Shown one piece after another: positions 44,949 to 54,834 of a stretch of 55,859 nucleotides of DNA. The position numbers were made by a program, and so were the translations under genes. The stretch is from an uncultured Gammaproteobacteria bacterium (GTDB taxonomy: Bacteria > Pseudomonadota > Gammaproteobacteria > Pseudomonadales > Azotimanducaceae). The notes beneath the pieces are model-generated. The model was not told the DNA's origin. It was given only the letters and a program-made list of their open reading frames with translations, and did not search any database. The stretch lies in NCBI GenBank assembly GCA_913050215.1, contig CAJXBG010000013.1, positions 1 to 55,859 of the forward strand, in the 5' to 3' direction. Each line of letters begins with the position of its first letter. Within the stretch, counting starts at the first letter, position 1.

Positions 44949-46538
44949 TTGCTTATTTCCTCCAATATCACTATCCAGTTTGGCGCTAAACCACTGTTTG
45001 AAAATGTTTCCGTCAAATTTGGCGATGGCAACAGCTATGGCCTGATCGGCGCCAATGGGTGCGGTAAATCGACGTTTATGAAAATTCTAGGCGGTGATCT
45101 AGCGCCGACTTCAGGCAATGTATCTAAAGATCCTAATGAACGCATTGGCAAGCTGGGCCAAGATCAGTTTGCCTTTGAAGACTACTCCGTTATCGATACT
45201 GTGATGATGGGACATGACGAACTCTGGGCTGTCAAATCAGAAAAAGATGCGATTTACGCCAAGTCAGAGATGACCGAAGCCGATGGCATTCGCGCGGGAG
45301 ATCTTGAGTCAGAGTTTGCTGAGATGGACGGTTACAGCGCTGAAGCCCGCGCTGGTGAGTTGCTGCTTGGTGTGGGTATTCCTCTCGAGCAACATTACGG
45401 GCCCATGAGTGAGGTTGCGCCAGGTTGGAAATTGCGTGTGCTGCTCACTCAGGTGTTGTTCTCAGAGCCAGATATCATGTTGCTGGACGAGCCCACCAAC
45501 AACCTAGATATCAATACAATCCGCTGGCTTGAAGGCGTGTTGAACGAACGCAACTGCACCATGATCATCATTTCTCACGATAGGCACTTTTTGAATAGTG
45601 TCTGCACGCACATGGCTGATCTCGACTACGGCGAACTGCGCGTCTATCCTGGCTCTTATGATCAGTATATGGTTGCTTCGACACAGGCAAGAGAACGCCT
45701 AGTGTCTGACAACGCAAAAAAGAAGGCACAGATAGCGGAACTTAAGTCCTTCGTTAGTCGATTTTCCGCTAATGCTTCAAAATCGAAACAGGCAACATCC
45801 CGAGCCCGACAGATTGATAAAATTGAGCTGGCTGAGGTAAAGCCTTCGAGCAGACAAAATCCTTATATCCGCTTTGAGCAAAACAAAGAGCTATTTCGTA
45901 GAGCGGTAGAAATCGAAGGCTTGGGTAAAACCTACGACGAAGAACTGTTCAAGGGTCTGAATCTGATTGTCGATGTTGGCGAGCGGGTGGCGATCATTGG
46001 TCCTAATGGTGCCGGCAAAACATCGCTGTTGCGTTGCCTACAGGGTGACCTTGAAGCCACTGCCGGTACCGTTAAATGGTCTGAGAACTCGGTTCGCGGG
46101 TATTATGCGCAGGATCATGCGGAGGATTTTGAAGAAGATAAAATCCTGCTCGACTGGATGGGCAAATGGGGTCAGGAAGGAGACGATGAGCAAGTTTATC
46201 GGGCGACGCTGGGCCGTTTGTTATTCTCCGGAGATGAAATCAAGAAATCAGTTCGGGTTATTTCGGGGGGCGAGCAAGGTCGAATGCTATTCGGCAAAAT
46301 CATGTTGCAGCGACCGAACATCATGTTGATGGACGAACCTACGAATCACTTGGATATGGAATCGATTGAATCGTTGAATCTGGCACTGGAAAACTATCCC
46401 GGCACGCTATTTTTTGTCAGTCATGATCGAGAATTCGTTTCGTCTCTCGCGACGAGGATCCTTGAATTCACAGAAGAAGGTATTGTCGACTATCAAGGTA
46501 CCTACGAAGACTACTTGCGGTCGCAGGGTCTCGAGTAG
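44949..46538 (+). CDS. ybiT: ABC-F family ATPase YbiT
   Basis: A 529-residue soluble ABC-F protein (E. coli YbiT 530). It has two ATPase domains: Walker [10 protein letters not shown] and GPNGAGKTS, Walker [11 protein letters not shown] and MDEPTNHLD. The signature of the first domain is degenerate ([10 protein letters not shown]) as in YbiT, and that of the second is ISGGEQGRM. The P-site interaction motif linker with Lys/Arg-rich helices lies between. The start is TTG at 44949 ([12 protein letters not shown]), matching the E. coli N-terminus. It probably acts on stalled ribosomes, as other ABC-F proteins do. Confidence 0.95.
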   Translation: MLISSNITIQFGAKPLFENVSVKFGDGNSYGLIGANGCGKSTFMKILGGDLAPTSGNVSKDPNERIGKLGQDQFAFEDYSVIDTVMMGHDELWAVKSEKDAIYAKSEMTEADGIRAGDLESEFAEMDGYSAEARAGELLLGVGIPLEQHYGPMSEVAPGWKLRVLLTQVLFSEPDIMLLDEPTNNLDINTIRWLEGVLNERNCTMIIISHDRHFLNSVCTHMADLDYGELRVYPGSYDQYMVASTQARERLVSDNAKKKAQIAELKSFVSRFSANASKSKQATSRARQIDKIELAEVKPSSRQNPYIRFEQNKELFRRAVEIEGLGKTYDEELFKGLNLIVDVGERVAIIGPNGAGKTSLLRCLQGDLEATAGTVKWSENSVRGYYAQDHAEDFEEDKILLDWMGKWGQEGDDEQVYRATLGRLLFSGDEIKKSVRVISGGEQGRMLFGKIMLQRPNIMLMDEPTNHLDMESIESLNLALENYPGTLFFVSHDREFVSSLATRILEFTEEGIVDYQGTYEDYLRSQGLE

Positions 46539-46590
46539 CCAGCTGCATCAAGCACAGAAAAAGCCCTAAATTTCCACGGCGGTGTGTTGT

Positions 46591-48195
46591 CTAAAAATCG
46601 TCTGCGCAGGAGACCTTCGCGTGTGGAGATGGAACGAAACAACCGCCAGTGTTTGCGCTGTTTGAAACATTCTCCACAAGCTGCGGCAATGCAAAGTGAT
46701 TAGGCGACACGCCGTTCGGTCTCAATCTTGATTGGGGGAAGCGTCTGGTAAGTTGATCGACAACATCTTGGGGCATTGAATCCATGATTGTGATGACTTC
46801 CGATCCGGAATTATCAATTCTCGGTCTGTGTACTGCATCATCAACATCAAGCTGGTTGTCCACCATAAATGAAATGAGCTGGAAAACTGACGGGAATATT
46901 TTTCTCCCGCCGCACGCACCCACTGCAAATACCGAATTGGCTGATGCATTGTTAGCAGCTTTTTTTACGATAACCGGGCACATATTGCAGAGTGGATGTC
47001 TGCCTCCTTCGACAGAGTTTGGTGTGCCGGGGGTTGGGTCGAACCACATCATCCCATTATTCATCAGTATGCCTGTTTGAGGCAGCATGATTCTTGAACC
47101 GAACCCGGACATGATGGTTTGTGTCAGTGACACAACATTACCTTCGCTGTCGGTGACACAAACGTGCGTCGTGTTTTCAGAGGTCTTTTTGTCCGGACCT
47201 GCGCCGAGATGCTTCAAACGAAAGTCGTAGGCTGAAAGCAATCCGTTTGCAAAGGCTTCGTACTGAGCAGGATCAAGATCGGCGGAGACGACACCGGGCG
47301 TATAATGATTTTCAAGATGCTCAAGCGCGTGGACAAGGCTTGGACCCGCGGTGAGATTGCCAGCAACAAAAACTTCAGAATCTCGATAAGTCGTTGAAAG
47401 TGGCGTCGTGATTTTTGCTTCATACTTTTCAAGATCTTCCAGCGAGATGCGTGAACCTGCTGCATTTAAATCGGCGCAAATCATGCCCGCGAGGTCACCG
47501 GTGTAGTAGCTCTCAGGTCCATGGGTCTGCAGGTGCCGATAGGTCTTGTGAAGTTGACCCAGAGGTAAACCCCACATGTTACCTTCAAGGTCCGCGACAG
47601 GTGGGAAGCCGTCCGCGAGATAGACGCTGCGTGTCTCGTCGTACCGGTTCAGCTCCCGGGCGAAGGTGTTGATCTTTGAGGATGAAAACCAGTCAATAGG
47701 TAGTCCCCATTCAGCGAGTTGGCAAGCCGGTTCAATCACTTTGTCCCAGGGTTGTGTGCCAAAATTTTCAAGGGCAAGCGCGACACCTTTGATATAGCCC
47801 GGTACTGCGATAGAGAGAGGGCCGTGAATATTGGCGTCATTTTCGACTTTAGGCCAGCCGAAAGAATCAGATGAATTGATACCCTCGGCAGCAAGTGGAT
47901 AGTCCGCAGAAGATGCGTTGAATGGCGCGCGCATGCCAAATTCAATCACCTTTACCTCGTCGGTTTTGGCGAGGTAAATGGTCATATATCCACCGCCGCC
48001 AATGCCGCTCATCCAAGGTTCGACAGTCCCCAGAGCAAGACCCGTTGCGATGGCCGCATCGACGGCGTTACCTCCGCTAGCGAGTACACCTGCGCCAACA
48101 TCTGACGCGAGATGATGTTGAGATGCCACCACGGGGCCATGGCTGGTCACCGCCGCTTTTCTTATCTGCCATTGTTCTTTTACGCGGTTCTGCAT
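46591..48195 (-). CDS. gamma-glutamyltransferase family protein
   Basis: A 534-residue Ntn-hydrolase precursor. The autoprocessing and catalytic Thr lies in SENTTHVCVTDSEGNVVS, which starts the small subunit. The large-subunit start includes SGGNAVDAAIATGLALGTVEPWMSGIGGGGYM. The FGSRIMLPQTGILMNNGMMWF segment and CGGRKIF are also conserved. No signal peptide is visible, unlike the periplasmic E. coli Ggt, so this is likely a cytoplasmic member hydrolysing a gamma-glutamyl or cephalosporin-like amide. AGGAG eight bases upstream fixes the ATG at 48195. It is divergent from a serine hydrolase gene. Confidence 0.88.
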   Translation of the reverse strand: MQNRVKEQWQIRKAAVTSHGPVVASQHHLASDVGAGVLASGGNAVDAAIATGLALGTVEPWMSGIGGGGYMTIYLAKTDEVKVIEFGMRAPFNASSADYPLAAEGINSSDSFGWPKVENDANIHGPLSIAVPGYIKGVALALENFGTQPWDKVIEPACQLAEWGLPIDWFSSSKINTFARELNRYDETRSVYLADGFPPVADLEGNMWGLPLGQLHKTYRHLQTHGPESYYTGDLAGMICADLNAAGSRISLEDLEKYEAKITTPLSTTYRDSEVFVAGNLTAGPSLVHALEHLENHYTPGVVSADLDPAQYEAFANGLLSAYDFRLKHLGAGPDKKTSENTTHVCVTDSEGNVVSLTQTIMSGFGSRIMLPQTGILMNNGMMWFDPTPGTPNSVEGGRHPLCNMCPVIVKKAANNASANSVFAVGACGGRKIFPSVFQLISFMVDNQLDVDDAVHRPRIDNSGSEVITIMDSMPQDVVDQLTRRFPQSRLRPNGVSPNHFALPQLVENVSNSANTGGCFVPSPHAKVSCADDF

Positions 48196-48284
48196 GGTTG
48201 AATTCTCCTGTGAGGGTATACACATGACCCCTTGATGCAATAAGCATTTGGTAGATGTCGTGCTTTGTGGGAAAATTGGCAGCA

Positions 48285-49556
48285 ATGATCGCTGTTTCTC
48301 CAAAACCCGTTAAAAAAGTATCTGTGCTCCTGATCGTGAGCCTGCTTACGGCTGTGTGTCTGTTTCAAAATAGTATCGCATTGGCCGCCAAGACGTTAGG
48401 GCAGGACCAACAAAATAGCCCCCGTGAGCAATTTGCCATTGATCTTGAACAAAAGGTTTTTGGCCCATTGATTAATACAACCCCGGGCGCTGCGCTTGTC
48501 GTTGTCGTAGACGGCCGAGTTTTACTGCAGAAAACTTGGGGTGTGCAAAAGGCTGGTGATGTTGAGCCTGTGACCGAAAAAACGCTGTTCAGACTAGCTT
48601 CGATTTCAAAGACTTTTGCTTCTGCGGCGGCGGCTATTTTAGTGAAAGAAGGCGCCGTGCAATGGCAATCGCCCATAAAAGATTCACTCGCAGAGCTGAA
48701 TTTCAAGCGACCAGACTACGGCAATGAAATTAGCTTGAAACACCTCATGTCTCAGTCCAGCGGTCTGATGCCACATGCCTATACGAATCTGGTTGAAGAC
48801 AACATGTCTTATGATCGAATCGTGAAACGACTGAATAGGGTCGATTTTATTTGTGCTCCCGGTGAGTGTTATGGATATCAAAATGTTGTTTTTAGCCTGG
48901 TTGGTGACGTCGTAGCCGCCAATACGGGGGTTGATTACGAGGGGTTTGTCACCCGTAAAATATTTGAACCGTTGAACATGGCGCGTGCATCTTTTGGCCG
49001 TCAAGCTTTCCTTGATGATCCAAATCATGCGAAGCCACATATCTGGACCGGTAGCCGCTGGCGTGAAACCCGCACCACCGACCATTATTATCGTATTCCG
49101 CCCGCGGCCGGCGTCAATGCGAGTATCGAAGACATGACTCAGTGGTTGCTCGCCCAACTCGGTCATGAACCGGTTGTCCTGTCGTCGGATATGTTGAGTG
49201 AGATGCATTCCCCAGTGATCAGGACAACCTTGAGACAAGCACACTATAAGCGCCGTCGAGGGCTTGGGAATACTGCCTATGGATTAGGCTGGCGATTGTT
49301 CGACTATGGCGAGGACGCTGGATTTGTCCACCACGGTGGTTATGTAAAAGGTATGCGGAGCGAAATGATGTTTAATCCACGTCTTCAAACAGGCATGGTA
49401 TTTCTCACCAACTCGGAACCTAGCCAGATGAATAATCTGGTTTTTGATTTCCTTGATCTGTATCGGGAGTTCCGCCAATCAAGCGAGCCGGCGATTGTGT
49501 TAATGAATCGCCACCAAAAATCTGCCTCACAGCAGGTGACACCGGTCGGTCGCTGA
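48285..49556 (+). CDS. exported serine hydrolase of the beta-lactamase (class C/esterase) family
   Basis: A 423-residue protein with a hydrophobic N-terminal signal or anchor (VSVLLIVSLLTAVCLFQ, then ALAAKT). The active-site SxxK is S106-I-S-K109, the second motif YxN is in YGYQNVVFS, and the third region is HHGGY. It is the typical layout for esterase/D-aminopeptidase/penicillin-binding-like serine hydrolases. The start is not certain: an ATG at 48255 would add 10 residues; neither has a strong ribosome site. The substrate is likely a peptide, ester or amide; beta-lactam resistance should not be inferred. Confidence 0.82.
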   Translation: MIAVSPKPVKKVSVLLIVSLLTAVCLFQNSIALAAKTLGQDQQNSPREQFAIDLEQKVFGPLINTTPGAALVVVVDGRVLLQKTWGVQKAGDVEPVTEKTLFRLASISKTFASAAAAILVKEGAVQWQSPIKDSLAELNFKRPDYGNEISLKHLMSQSSGLMPHAYTNLVEDNMSYDRIVKRLNRVDFICAPGECYGYQNVVFSLVGDVVAANTGVDYEGFVTRKIFEPLNMARASFGRQAFLDDPNHAKPHIWTGSRWRETRTTDHYYRIPPAAGVNASIEDMTQWLLAQLGHEPVVLSSDMLSEMHSPVIRTTLRQAHYKRRRGLGNTAYGLGWRLFDYGEDAGFVHHGGYVKGMRSEMMFNPRLQTGMVFLTNSEPSQMNNLVFDFLDLYREFRQSSEPAIVLMNRHQKSASQQVTPVGR

Positions 49557-49585
49557 GACTGGCATCAAACGACGGCAGGTGCTCA

Positions 49586-49936
49586 ATGAATAATAAAATC
49601 GACTGTTTGCAGTGCGGCATGATACTTTCCAGAGAAATGAGTCATTGCCCAAAGTGTGATGATTTGCTTGATCAGCAAACTGATGGTCACGTGGTTACTG
49701 TTGATATTGCCCATGATAGAGAGACAGTGCGGGTAGCGATCACAAAACTGAACAAGACACTCGACGAAGTGAACAGGGATAGAGGGGCTGGTGCTAGATT
49801 TATCGTTGGCTCGGGACGGATTCGTGAAGCTATTGGTGCTGAACTGGCGACATATCTGTATCGAAAAGAAATTCTGAGTTTTGAATTTGAGGGCAATAAT
49901 CAAGGCGCTATTTTAGTCATGTTAAGAAAGCATTAA
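49586..49936 (+). CDS. small zinc-ribbon / Smr-like protein
   Basis: A 116-residue protein. The first 24 residues carry two CxxC pairs (C7-C10 and C21-C24) forming a zinc ribbon. The rest resembles an Smr domain: HVVTVDIAHDRETVRVAI, ARFIVGSGRIREAIGAEL in place of the usual HGKG-type loop, and EGNNQGAILVMLRKH at the end. The Asp-His pair (DLHG in Smr) is altered to DIAH. Smr domains are nucleases or RNA-binding modules. AGG precedes the ATG. It follows the serine hydrolase by 29 bases. Smr assignment is by eye and tentative. Confidence 0.55.
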   Translation: MNNKIDCLQCGMILSREMSHCPKCDDLLDQQTDGHVVTVDIAHDRETVRVAITKLNKTLDEVNRDRGAGARFIVGSGRIREAIGAELATYLYRKEILSFEFEGNNQGAILVMLRKH

Positions 49937-50370
49937 TCGATTCCGTTCGGTTATTATTCATGAACAAAAAGTGACCAATTCGGGCTGTCGAATGACAGCA
50001 TCACGTTGGACGAACCACCGAACTTGATGCCCTTACAATCGATCCAAGAAGATCATTTCCAGATTGGTTTGATGCTCTCAGTGGGAAGGGTATTGTGCGG
50101 TGAGTAAAACGTGATCAGCTGCGCTAGCACTTTGCTTTCTGTGCTATTTCTCCAGAGTAAACTGATGATTGAGCATTTGATTGGGCCGATCAGCGAGTAT
50201 GCGACGGAGTGTGCAATAAAAGAGGGCGTACGCACCGAAACTATAATAGAATGTCAGCGCAAATTTGACCACAGGTGCCCGCTAGTGACACCGCGGCGTT
50301 GACGTGCGCTGGTCGTTTTGCTGGTAGACAATGAAAAGATAATAAGAAGAATCAGGAGTAAGAAAGATAT
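49937..50370. other. 434-base gap without a gene before smc
   Basis: A perfect 6-bp hairpin GCTGTC-GAAT-GACAGC lies at 49984-49999, about 48 bases past the zinc-ribbon/Smr gene, but lacks a U-tract. A TTGACG at 50299-50304 and a GATAAT at 50338-50343 lie upstream of smc, though not at proper promoter spacing for each other. A 63-residue open frame at 50111-50302 has no family features and is probably not a gene. Confidence 0.45.
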
Positions 50371-53300
50371 ATGCGTTTGCAGGCAATTAAGCTCGCTGGT
50401 TTTAAGTCATTTGTAGATCCTACAACAGTTCCATTCCCCACCAATTTATGTGCAGTTGTTGGTCCCAATGGATGTGGTAAGTCGAATATCATTGATGCAG
50501 TCCGATGGGTCATGGGCGAGTCCTCCGCGAAAACGCTGCGAGGCGAGTCCATGGCGGACGTCATTTTTAATGGTTCAACCACGCGAAAGCCCATTGGTCA
50601 GGCGAGTATTGAGCTGCTTTTTGACAATACCGAAGGTAGGTTGGTGGGGGAGTACGCCGCCTATAACGAGATCTCTATCAAGCGCCAAGTTACCCGCGAT
50701 GGGCAATCGAATTACTTCTTGAATAGCCAAAAATGTCGAAGAAAAGATATCACTGACATCTTCCTTGGTACGGGACTCGGCCCCAGAAGCTACTCAATTA
50801 TCGAACAGGGTATGATCAGCAACCTGATTGAAGCAAAACCCGAAGAGCTGCGCGTCTATATCGAAGAAGCTGCCGGTATCTCGAAATATAAAGAGAGAAG
50901 GCGTGAAACCGAGCGTCGAATATCCCATACAAAAGACAACCTAGACAGGCTGCATGACCTCAGAGATGAGCTGGAACGTCAGCTTCACCATCTTGAGCGC
51001 CAGGCTAGGGCTGCAGAGAAATACACGGAATTTAAGAAAGACGAGCGGAATGTGCGCGCGCAACTGCATGGGTTGAAATGGCAGTCCATTACAACCAATG
51101 CCAAGGCGAAGGAAGACAATATCAATCGCCTGCAAATTGAACAGGAAGCAAGAATAGCGGATCAACGTCGGGTTGATGCTGAGGTGGAACAAAAGCGCCA
51201 GACGATGGTTCAACTAGGGGACGAGTCGAACGACGTGCAGAAGCGGTACTATGATCTAGGTACTGAAATCGCGCGGGTCGAAGACAGTATTCAGTTTCAG
51301 AACGAACGTAACCAGGAGCTAAACAGGGATCTGGAGCAAGTATCCGAAAACTGGTACAAAATTCGCTCAGACATCGACAATGACCAGCGCCGGTTGGGAG
51401 AACTCCGTCATGAGCTCGGTCAGACTGAACCCCGTCAAGACGAGGTTCGATTGAGCGAAGAAACTTCTGGTGGTCAATTGATCGAAGCTGAACAAGCGAT
51501 GCAGGCGTGGCAACAGAACTGGGAGGAGTTTAACATTCTGTCAGCTCAGTCTCAGAATCAGGGGCAGGTTCAGCAAGCCAGAATTGCCTCATTAGAACAG
51601 TCTATTGAGCGGCTCAACCAGCGTCTGATCGTGCTAAATGGCGATGTTGAACGTCTTGAAGGTCTTACCGTAGAGCAAGAAATATCTCCGCTTGAATCGA
51701 TGCTTGAAACGCAGGAAGTGCAAATAGCCCGTATCGAAGAAGAATTACGGGAACTGGTAGATAAGATCGAGACCCAGCGAGTTGAAAATCAGAGTCTCAA
51801 CAGCCAGTTGGATGAAAAACGTAGTAGTTTACAGGGAGTACGCGGTCGATACGCGTCGCTGGAAGCTTTGCAGCAGTCTGCCCTTGGCCAGCAAGATGAT
51901 GCCGAAATGGAATGGCTCCAAAAGCACAACATGAAAAACAGCACCCGCCTAGGCGAAAAGCTCAAAGTAGATGATCACTGGGCAGTCGCTGCTGAAACGG
52001 TGCTTGGTGATTATTTGCAGGCGGTATGCGTTGATGGCGTAGATGCGGTAAGCGCGATTCTTGGAGATTTTGAGAAAGGTTCCTTGAATTTTATGGAGAC
52101 CAACGGCGGTTCCGCACCCATGGTCGATGCAACCATGACGCCATTATTGTCGCAGCTCTCATGCGATGTCGATCTGAGTCACTTGATGAACGGCGTGATG
52201 ATTGCCGAAACGCTGGATGAAGCGCTTGCCATGCGTAGTAAGCTGCAGTCGGGGCAATCAGTCATCACCCCTGAAGGTATTTGGTTGGGTGTTAATTGGT
52301 TACGGGTGAGTAAAGATCAGGATGCCACCGCAGGTGTGATCAAGCGACAGGCAGAATTAACCTCGCTCGAAGCGCAGATAGAAGAGTTGCAGGCGACGGT
52401 AGGGGATCTTACTGAAGGGCTCGAAGAAGGCGTGGCTGCTTTGCAGGTGGCGGAGAAAGATCGTGATAACGAGCAAACCCGTTTGGCTGAACAGCAGCGG
52501 GCATTTAGTGAAACCAGAGCACAGCTCGGTGCCAAGAAACTGCAAGCCGAGCAGATCAAAACTGATCTTGGCCGGGCCAATGATGAAATCGAATCTAATA
52601 CCATCCATGTTGAGGAAGACCAAGAAAACCTGAAGCTGGCGCGAAACACGCTGCAGGGCGCGATGGATGACATGGAGCAAAACAATCTCAAGCGCGAATC
52701 AATGCAGCATGATCGACACGAGAAACAACAGCAGCTTGAAGACGCGAGAACGCGGGCTAGGGAGCATCGCGATGCTTCTCACCAGCTTGCCTTGAAGATT
52801 CAATCGCTTAACTCTCAGGTGACTTCAACGGAGCAGGCAATGACCAGACTCCAGGAGCAGCAGGCACTGCTGGCTGAGCGCAAGGCCGCACTCGAGGTGA
52901 GCATCAACGAGAGTGAAGAGCCTCAGGTGCAACTCAAACAGGAGCTTGCTGTTCAATTGGAGAAGCGGCTGTCAGTGGAAGTTGAGTTAAAAAACGTGCG
53001 GCAGAAGTCGGAAGCGATCGAACATGAGATCCGAAATCTGGAACAAGAGCGCTCACGATTTGAAGAGCAGGTTGAACAAATCAGAACCAGTCTTGACCAG
53101 GTTCGTATGGACTGGCAAGCGCTCGAGGTTCGTCGTACAACAATCAAGGAACAACTCGAAGAAGACGGCGAAGCGCTCGACGACGTTTTGAGTGCCATGC
53201 CAGAAGATGCAGAGGAAAGTAGTTGGGAAGAAAATCTAACGCGAATAGGCAATCGCATTCAACGTCTTGGCGCAATCAATCTAGCAGCAATTGATGAGTT

Positions 53301-53880
53301 CAAAGTGCAGTCTGAGCGGAAGGTCTACCTAGACGCTCAAAATGAGGATCTTGAAAAAGCGCTGCAGACGCTTGAGAACGCGATCCGCAGAATTGATATC
53401 GAAACAAGAACACGATTTAAAGAGACTTTTGACAAGGTCAACAACAAGCTGCAGCAGTTGTTTCCAAAAATATTCGGTGGCGGTCATGCTTATCTTGAGA
53501 TGACGGGTGAAGATTTGCTGGATACTGGCGTGGGTTTGATGGCGCGACCCCCTGGCAAACGAAATTCTAGTATTCATCTGCTGTCTGGTGGAGAAAAAGC
53601 ATTAACTGCGATTGCGTTGGTGTTTTCAATATTCAGTTTGAATCCGGCGCCGTTTTGTATGCTGGATGAGGTTGACGCACCGCTAGACGACGCAAACGTG
53701 GGTCGGTACTCAAACCTAGTCAAAGAGATGTCTCGAACGGTACAATTTATTTATATTACCCATAACAAGATCGCCATGGAGATGGCAGAGCAGCTTATGG
53801 GTGTTACGATGCATGAGCCAGGGGTATCGAGAATGGTATCGGTTGATGTAGATGAAGCCGTAGCGCTGGCGGCGGTTTAG
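50371..53880 (+). CDS. smc: chromosome segregation protein SMC
   Basis: A 1169-residue SMC ATPase. Walker A GPNGCGKSN is at residues 31-39, followed by the Q-loop region and the conserved LIEAKPEELRVYIEEAAGI. Two long coiled coils flank a hinge near residues 530-660 (DDHWAVAAETVLGDYLQ). The C-terminal signature LLSGGEKALTAIALVFSIF and Walker B FCMLDEVDAPLDDANVGRYS complete the head. It compacts and segregates chromosomes with ScpAB. AGGAG lies 12 bases before the ATG, slightly far. It is followed by zipA and ligA in the standard gammaproteobacterial order. Confidence 0.97.
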   Translation: MRLQAIKLAGFKSFVDPTTVPFPTNLCAVVGPNGCGKSNIIDAVRWVMGESSAKTLRGESMADVIFNGSTTRKPIGQASIELLFDNTEGRLVGEYAAYNEISIKRQVTRDGQSNYFLNSQKCRRKDITDIFLGTGLGPRSYSIIEQGMISNLIEAKPEELRVYIEEAAGISKYKERRRETERRISHTKDNLDRLHDLRDELERQLHHLERQARAAEKYTEFKKDERNVRAQLHGLKWQSITTNAKAKEDNINRLQIEQEARIADQRRVDAEVEQKRQTMVQLGDESNDVQKRYYDLGTEIARVEDSIQFQNERNQELNRDLEQVSENWYKIRSDIDNDQRRLGELRHELGQTEPRQDEVRLSEETSGGQLIEAEQAMQAWQQNWEEFNILSAQSQNQGQVQQARIASLEQSIERLNQRLIVLNGDVERLEGLTVEQEISPLESMLETQEVQIARIEEELRELVDKIETQRVENQSLNSQLDEKRSSLQGVRGRYASLEALQQSALGQQDDAEMEWLQKHNMKNSTRLGEKLKVDDHWAVAAETVLGDYLQAVCVDGVDAVSAILGDFEKGSLNFMETNGGSAPMVDATMTPLLSQLSCDVDLSHLMNGVMIAETLDEALAMRSKLQSGQSVITPEGIWLGVNWLRVSKDQDATAGVIKRQAELTSLEAQIEELQATVGDLTEGLEEGVAALQVAEKDRDNEQTRLAEQQRAFSETRAQLGAKKLQAEQIKTDLGRANDEIESNTIHVEEDQENLKLARNTLQGAMDDMEQNNLKRESMQHDRHEKQQQLEDARTRAREHRDASHQLALKIQSLNSQVTSTEQAMTRLQEQQALLAERKAALEVSINESEEPQVQLKQELAVQLEKRLSVEVELKNVRQKSEAIEHEIRNLEQERSRFEEQVEQIRTSLDQVRMDWQALEVRRTTIKEQLEEDGEALDDVLSAMPEDAEESSWEENLTRIGNRIQRLGAINLAAIDEFKVQSERKVYLDAQNEDLEKALQTLENAIRRIDIETRTRFKETFDKVNNKLQQLFPKIFGGGHAYLEMTGEDLLDTGVGLMARPPGKRNSSIHLLSGGEKALTAIALVFSIFSLNPAPFCMLDEVDAPLDDANVGRYSNLVKEMSRTVQFIYITHNKIAMEMAEQLMGVTMHEPGVSRMVSVDVDEAVALAAV

Positions 53881-53928
53881 CTCGACGTGTAAATCAAGAA
53901 AGGCCCAGATGACGTGATGGAATCATTA

Positions 53929-54834
53929 ATGGAGTTCGATGTACGAGACTGGCTACTCGTAATAGGCCCGGTTTTCATTGTTGGGGTGCTAGTACATGGC
54001 TACTGGCGAATGCGTTCTAATCGCAATACCCTGAAGATGGCGCTCGACAAAACATTCCTCACCGACAACGGTGACCTGGATGACGAGGACAAACACGACC
54101 TTTCCTTTTTCAAGGCTGAGTTACCCAATGGTGGCGCGCGGCTAGTTTCGGATCCAGAGCAAGTCGCACTTGACCTAAATGAAGAGGTGCCGGTCTTGAT
54201 GGACCCGGTCGAAATGGGTGATGCAAGCCCCGCAGATAGACCGATAGCAGATAGGCCGATAGCAGATAGACCAAGAGCAGAAAGAAACGTCCAGCGAGCA
54301 CCTGCCCGAGATCGTGTTAGAACGGTAACCGAATCCGCGCAAAAAATTGAAACGAGTGTCGATGAGCAAACGTCAGTTTCCGACCATGAATCGACAACGA
54401 AGCAGCGGCCTGGCGCCAATTGTCCTGAACGTTTTGTCATCTTGTATGTTGCGGCTATTCACGAGCCATTTGAGGGTCAGCATTTGCTCGAATGTTTGCT
54501 TGACCAGGGCATGACATTCGGTGAGATGGATATCTTTCACCGCACCTCGGACGCGGGGAAAATTCTTTTTAGTTCCGCCAATGCTGTTGCACCGGGCACA
54601 TTTGTGGTCAGTGAAATGCATCAGATAAAAACACCGGCTATTTCTCTGTTCATGCAGGCAAATCTATTGAATGACCCGCTTGCGGCTTACGATCAGATGG
54701 TTGAAGTCGCCCAAAATCTTGCGCTTGACCTAGTCGGAGAAGTGAAAGACGAATCACGAAGCGTGCTGACACCGCAAACTATTGAGCATGGTCGACAATC
54801 GTTGGTCGAGTTCGTACACCGTTATTACCGTTAG
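53929..54834 (+). CDS. zipA: cell division protein ZipA
   Basis: A 301-residue protein that tethers FtsZ to the membrane. It has an N-terminal membrane anchor (MEFDVRDWLLVIGPVFIVG), a charged and Pro-rich linker, and the C-terminal FtsZ-binding domain starting at ERFVILYVAAIHEPFEGQHL. The start at 53929 gives the family-typical MEF...WL beginning, with GGAA upstream; GTG 53914 and ATG 53917 are alternatives. The linker carries three tandem ADRP-type pentapeptides (IADRP) from a 15-base DNA repeat. ligA starts nine bases after the stop. Confidence 0.93.
   Translation: MEFDVRDWLLVIGPVFIVGVLVHGYWRMRSNRNTLKMALDKTFLTDNGDLDDEDKHDLSFFKAELPNGGARLVSDPEQVALDLNEEVPVLMDPVEMGDASPADRPIADRPIADRPRAERNVQRAPARDRVRTVTESAQKIETSVDEQTSVSDHESTTKQRPGANCPERFVILYVAAIHEPFEGQHLLECLLDQGMTFGEMDIFHRTSDAGKILFSSANAVAPGTFVVSEMHQIKTPAISLFMQANLLNDPLAAYDQMVEVAQNLALDLVGEVKDESRSVLTPQTIEHGRQSLVEFVHRYYR
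54231..54281 (+). repeat. 15-base tandem repeat in the zipA linker
   Basis: Near-identical GATAGACCGATAGCA units, about three copies, encode (A)DRPI repeats in the disordered linker. They keep the frame because the period is a multiple of three. Confidence 0.65.

Noticed and set aside
48684-49244. 186-residue minus-strand open frame
   Set aside because: It lies fully antisense to the serine hydrolase whose active-site motifs are intact.
50111-50302. 63-residue open frame before smc
   Set aside because: It has no ribosome site, no family features and unusual composition; it is probably chance.
54231-54281. Short tandem repeats as a CRISPR array
   Set aside because: The units are 15 bases, contiguous, in frame within zipA and without spacers.
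54000-54440. 146-residue minus-strand open frame
   Set aside because: It is antisense to zipA; its repeats only mirror the zipA linker repeat.
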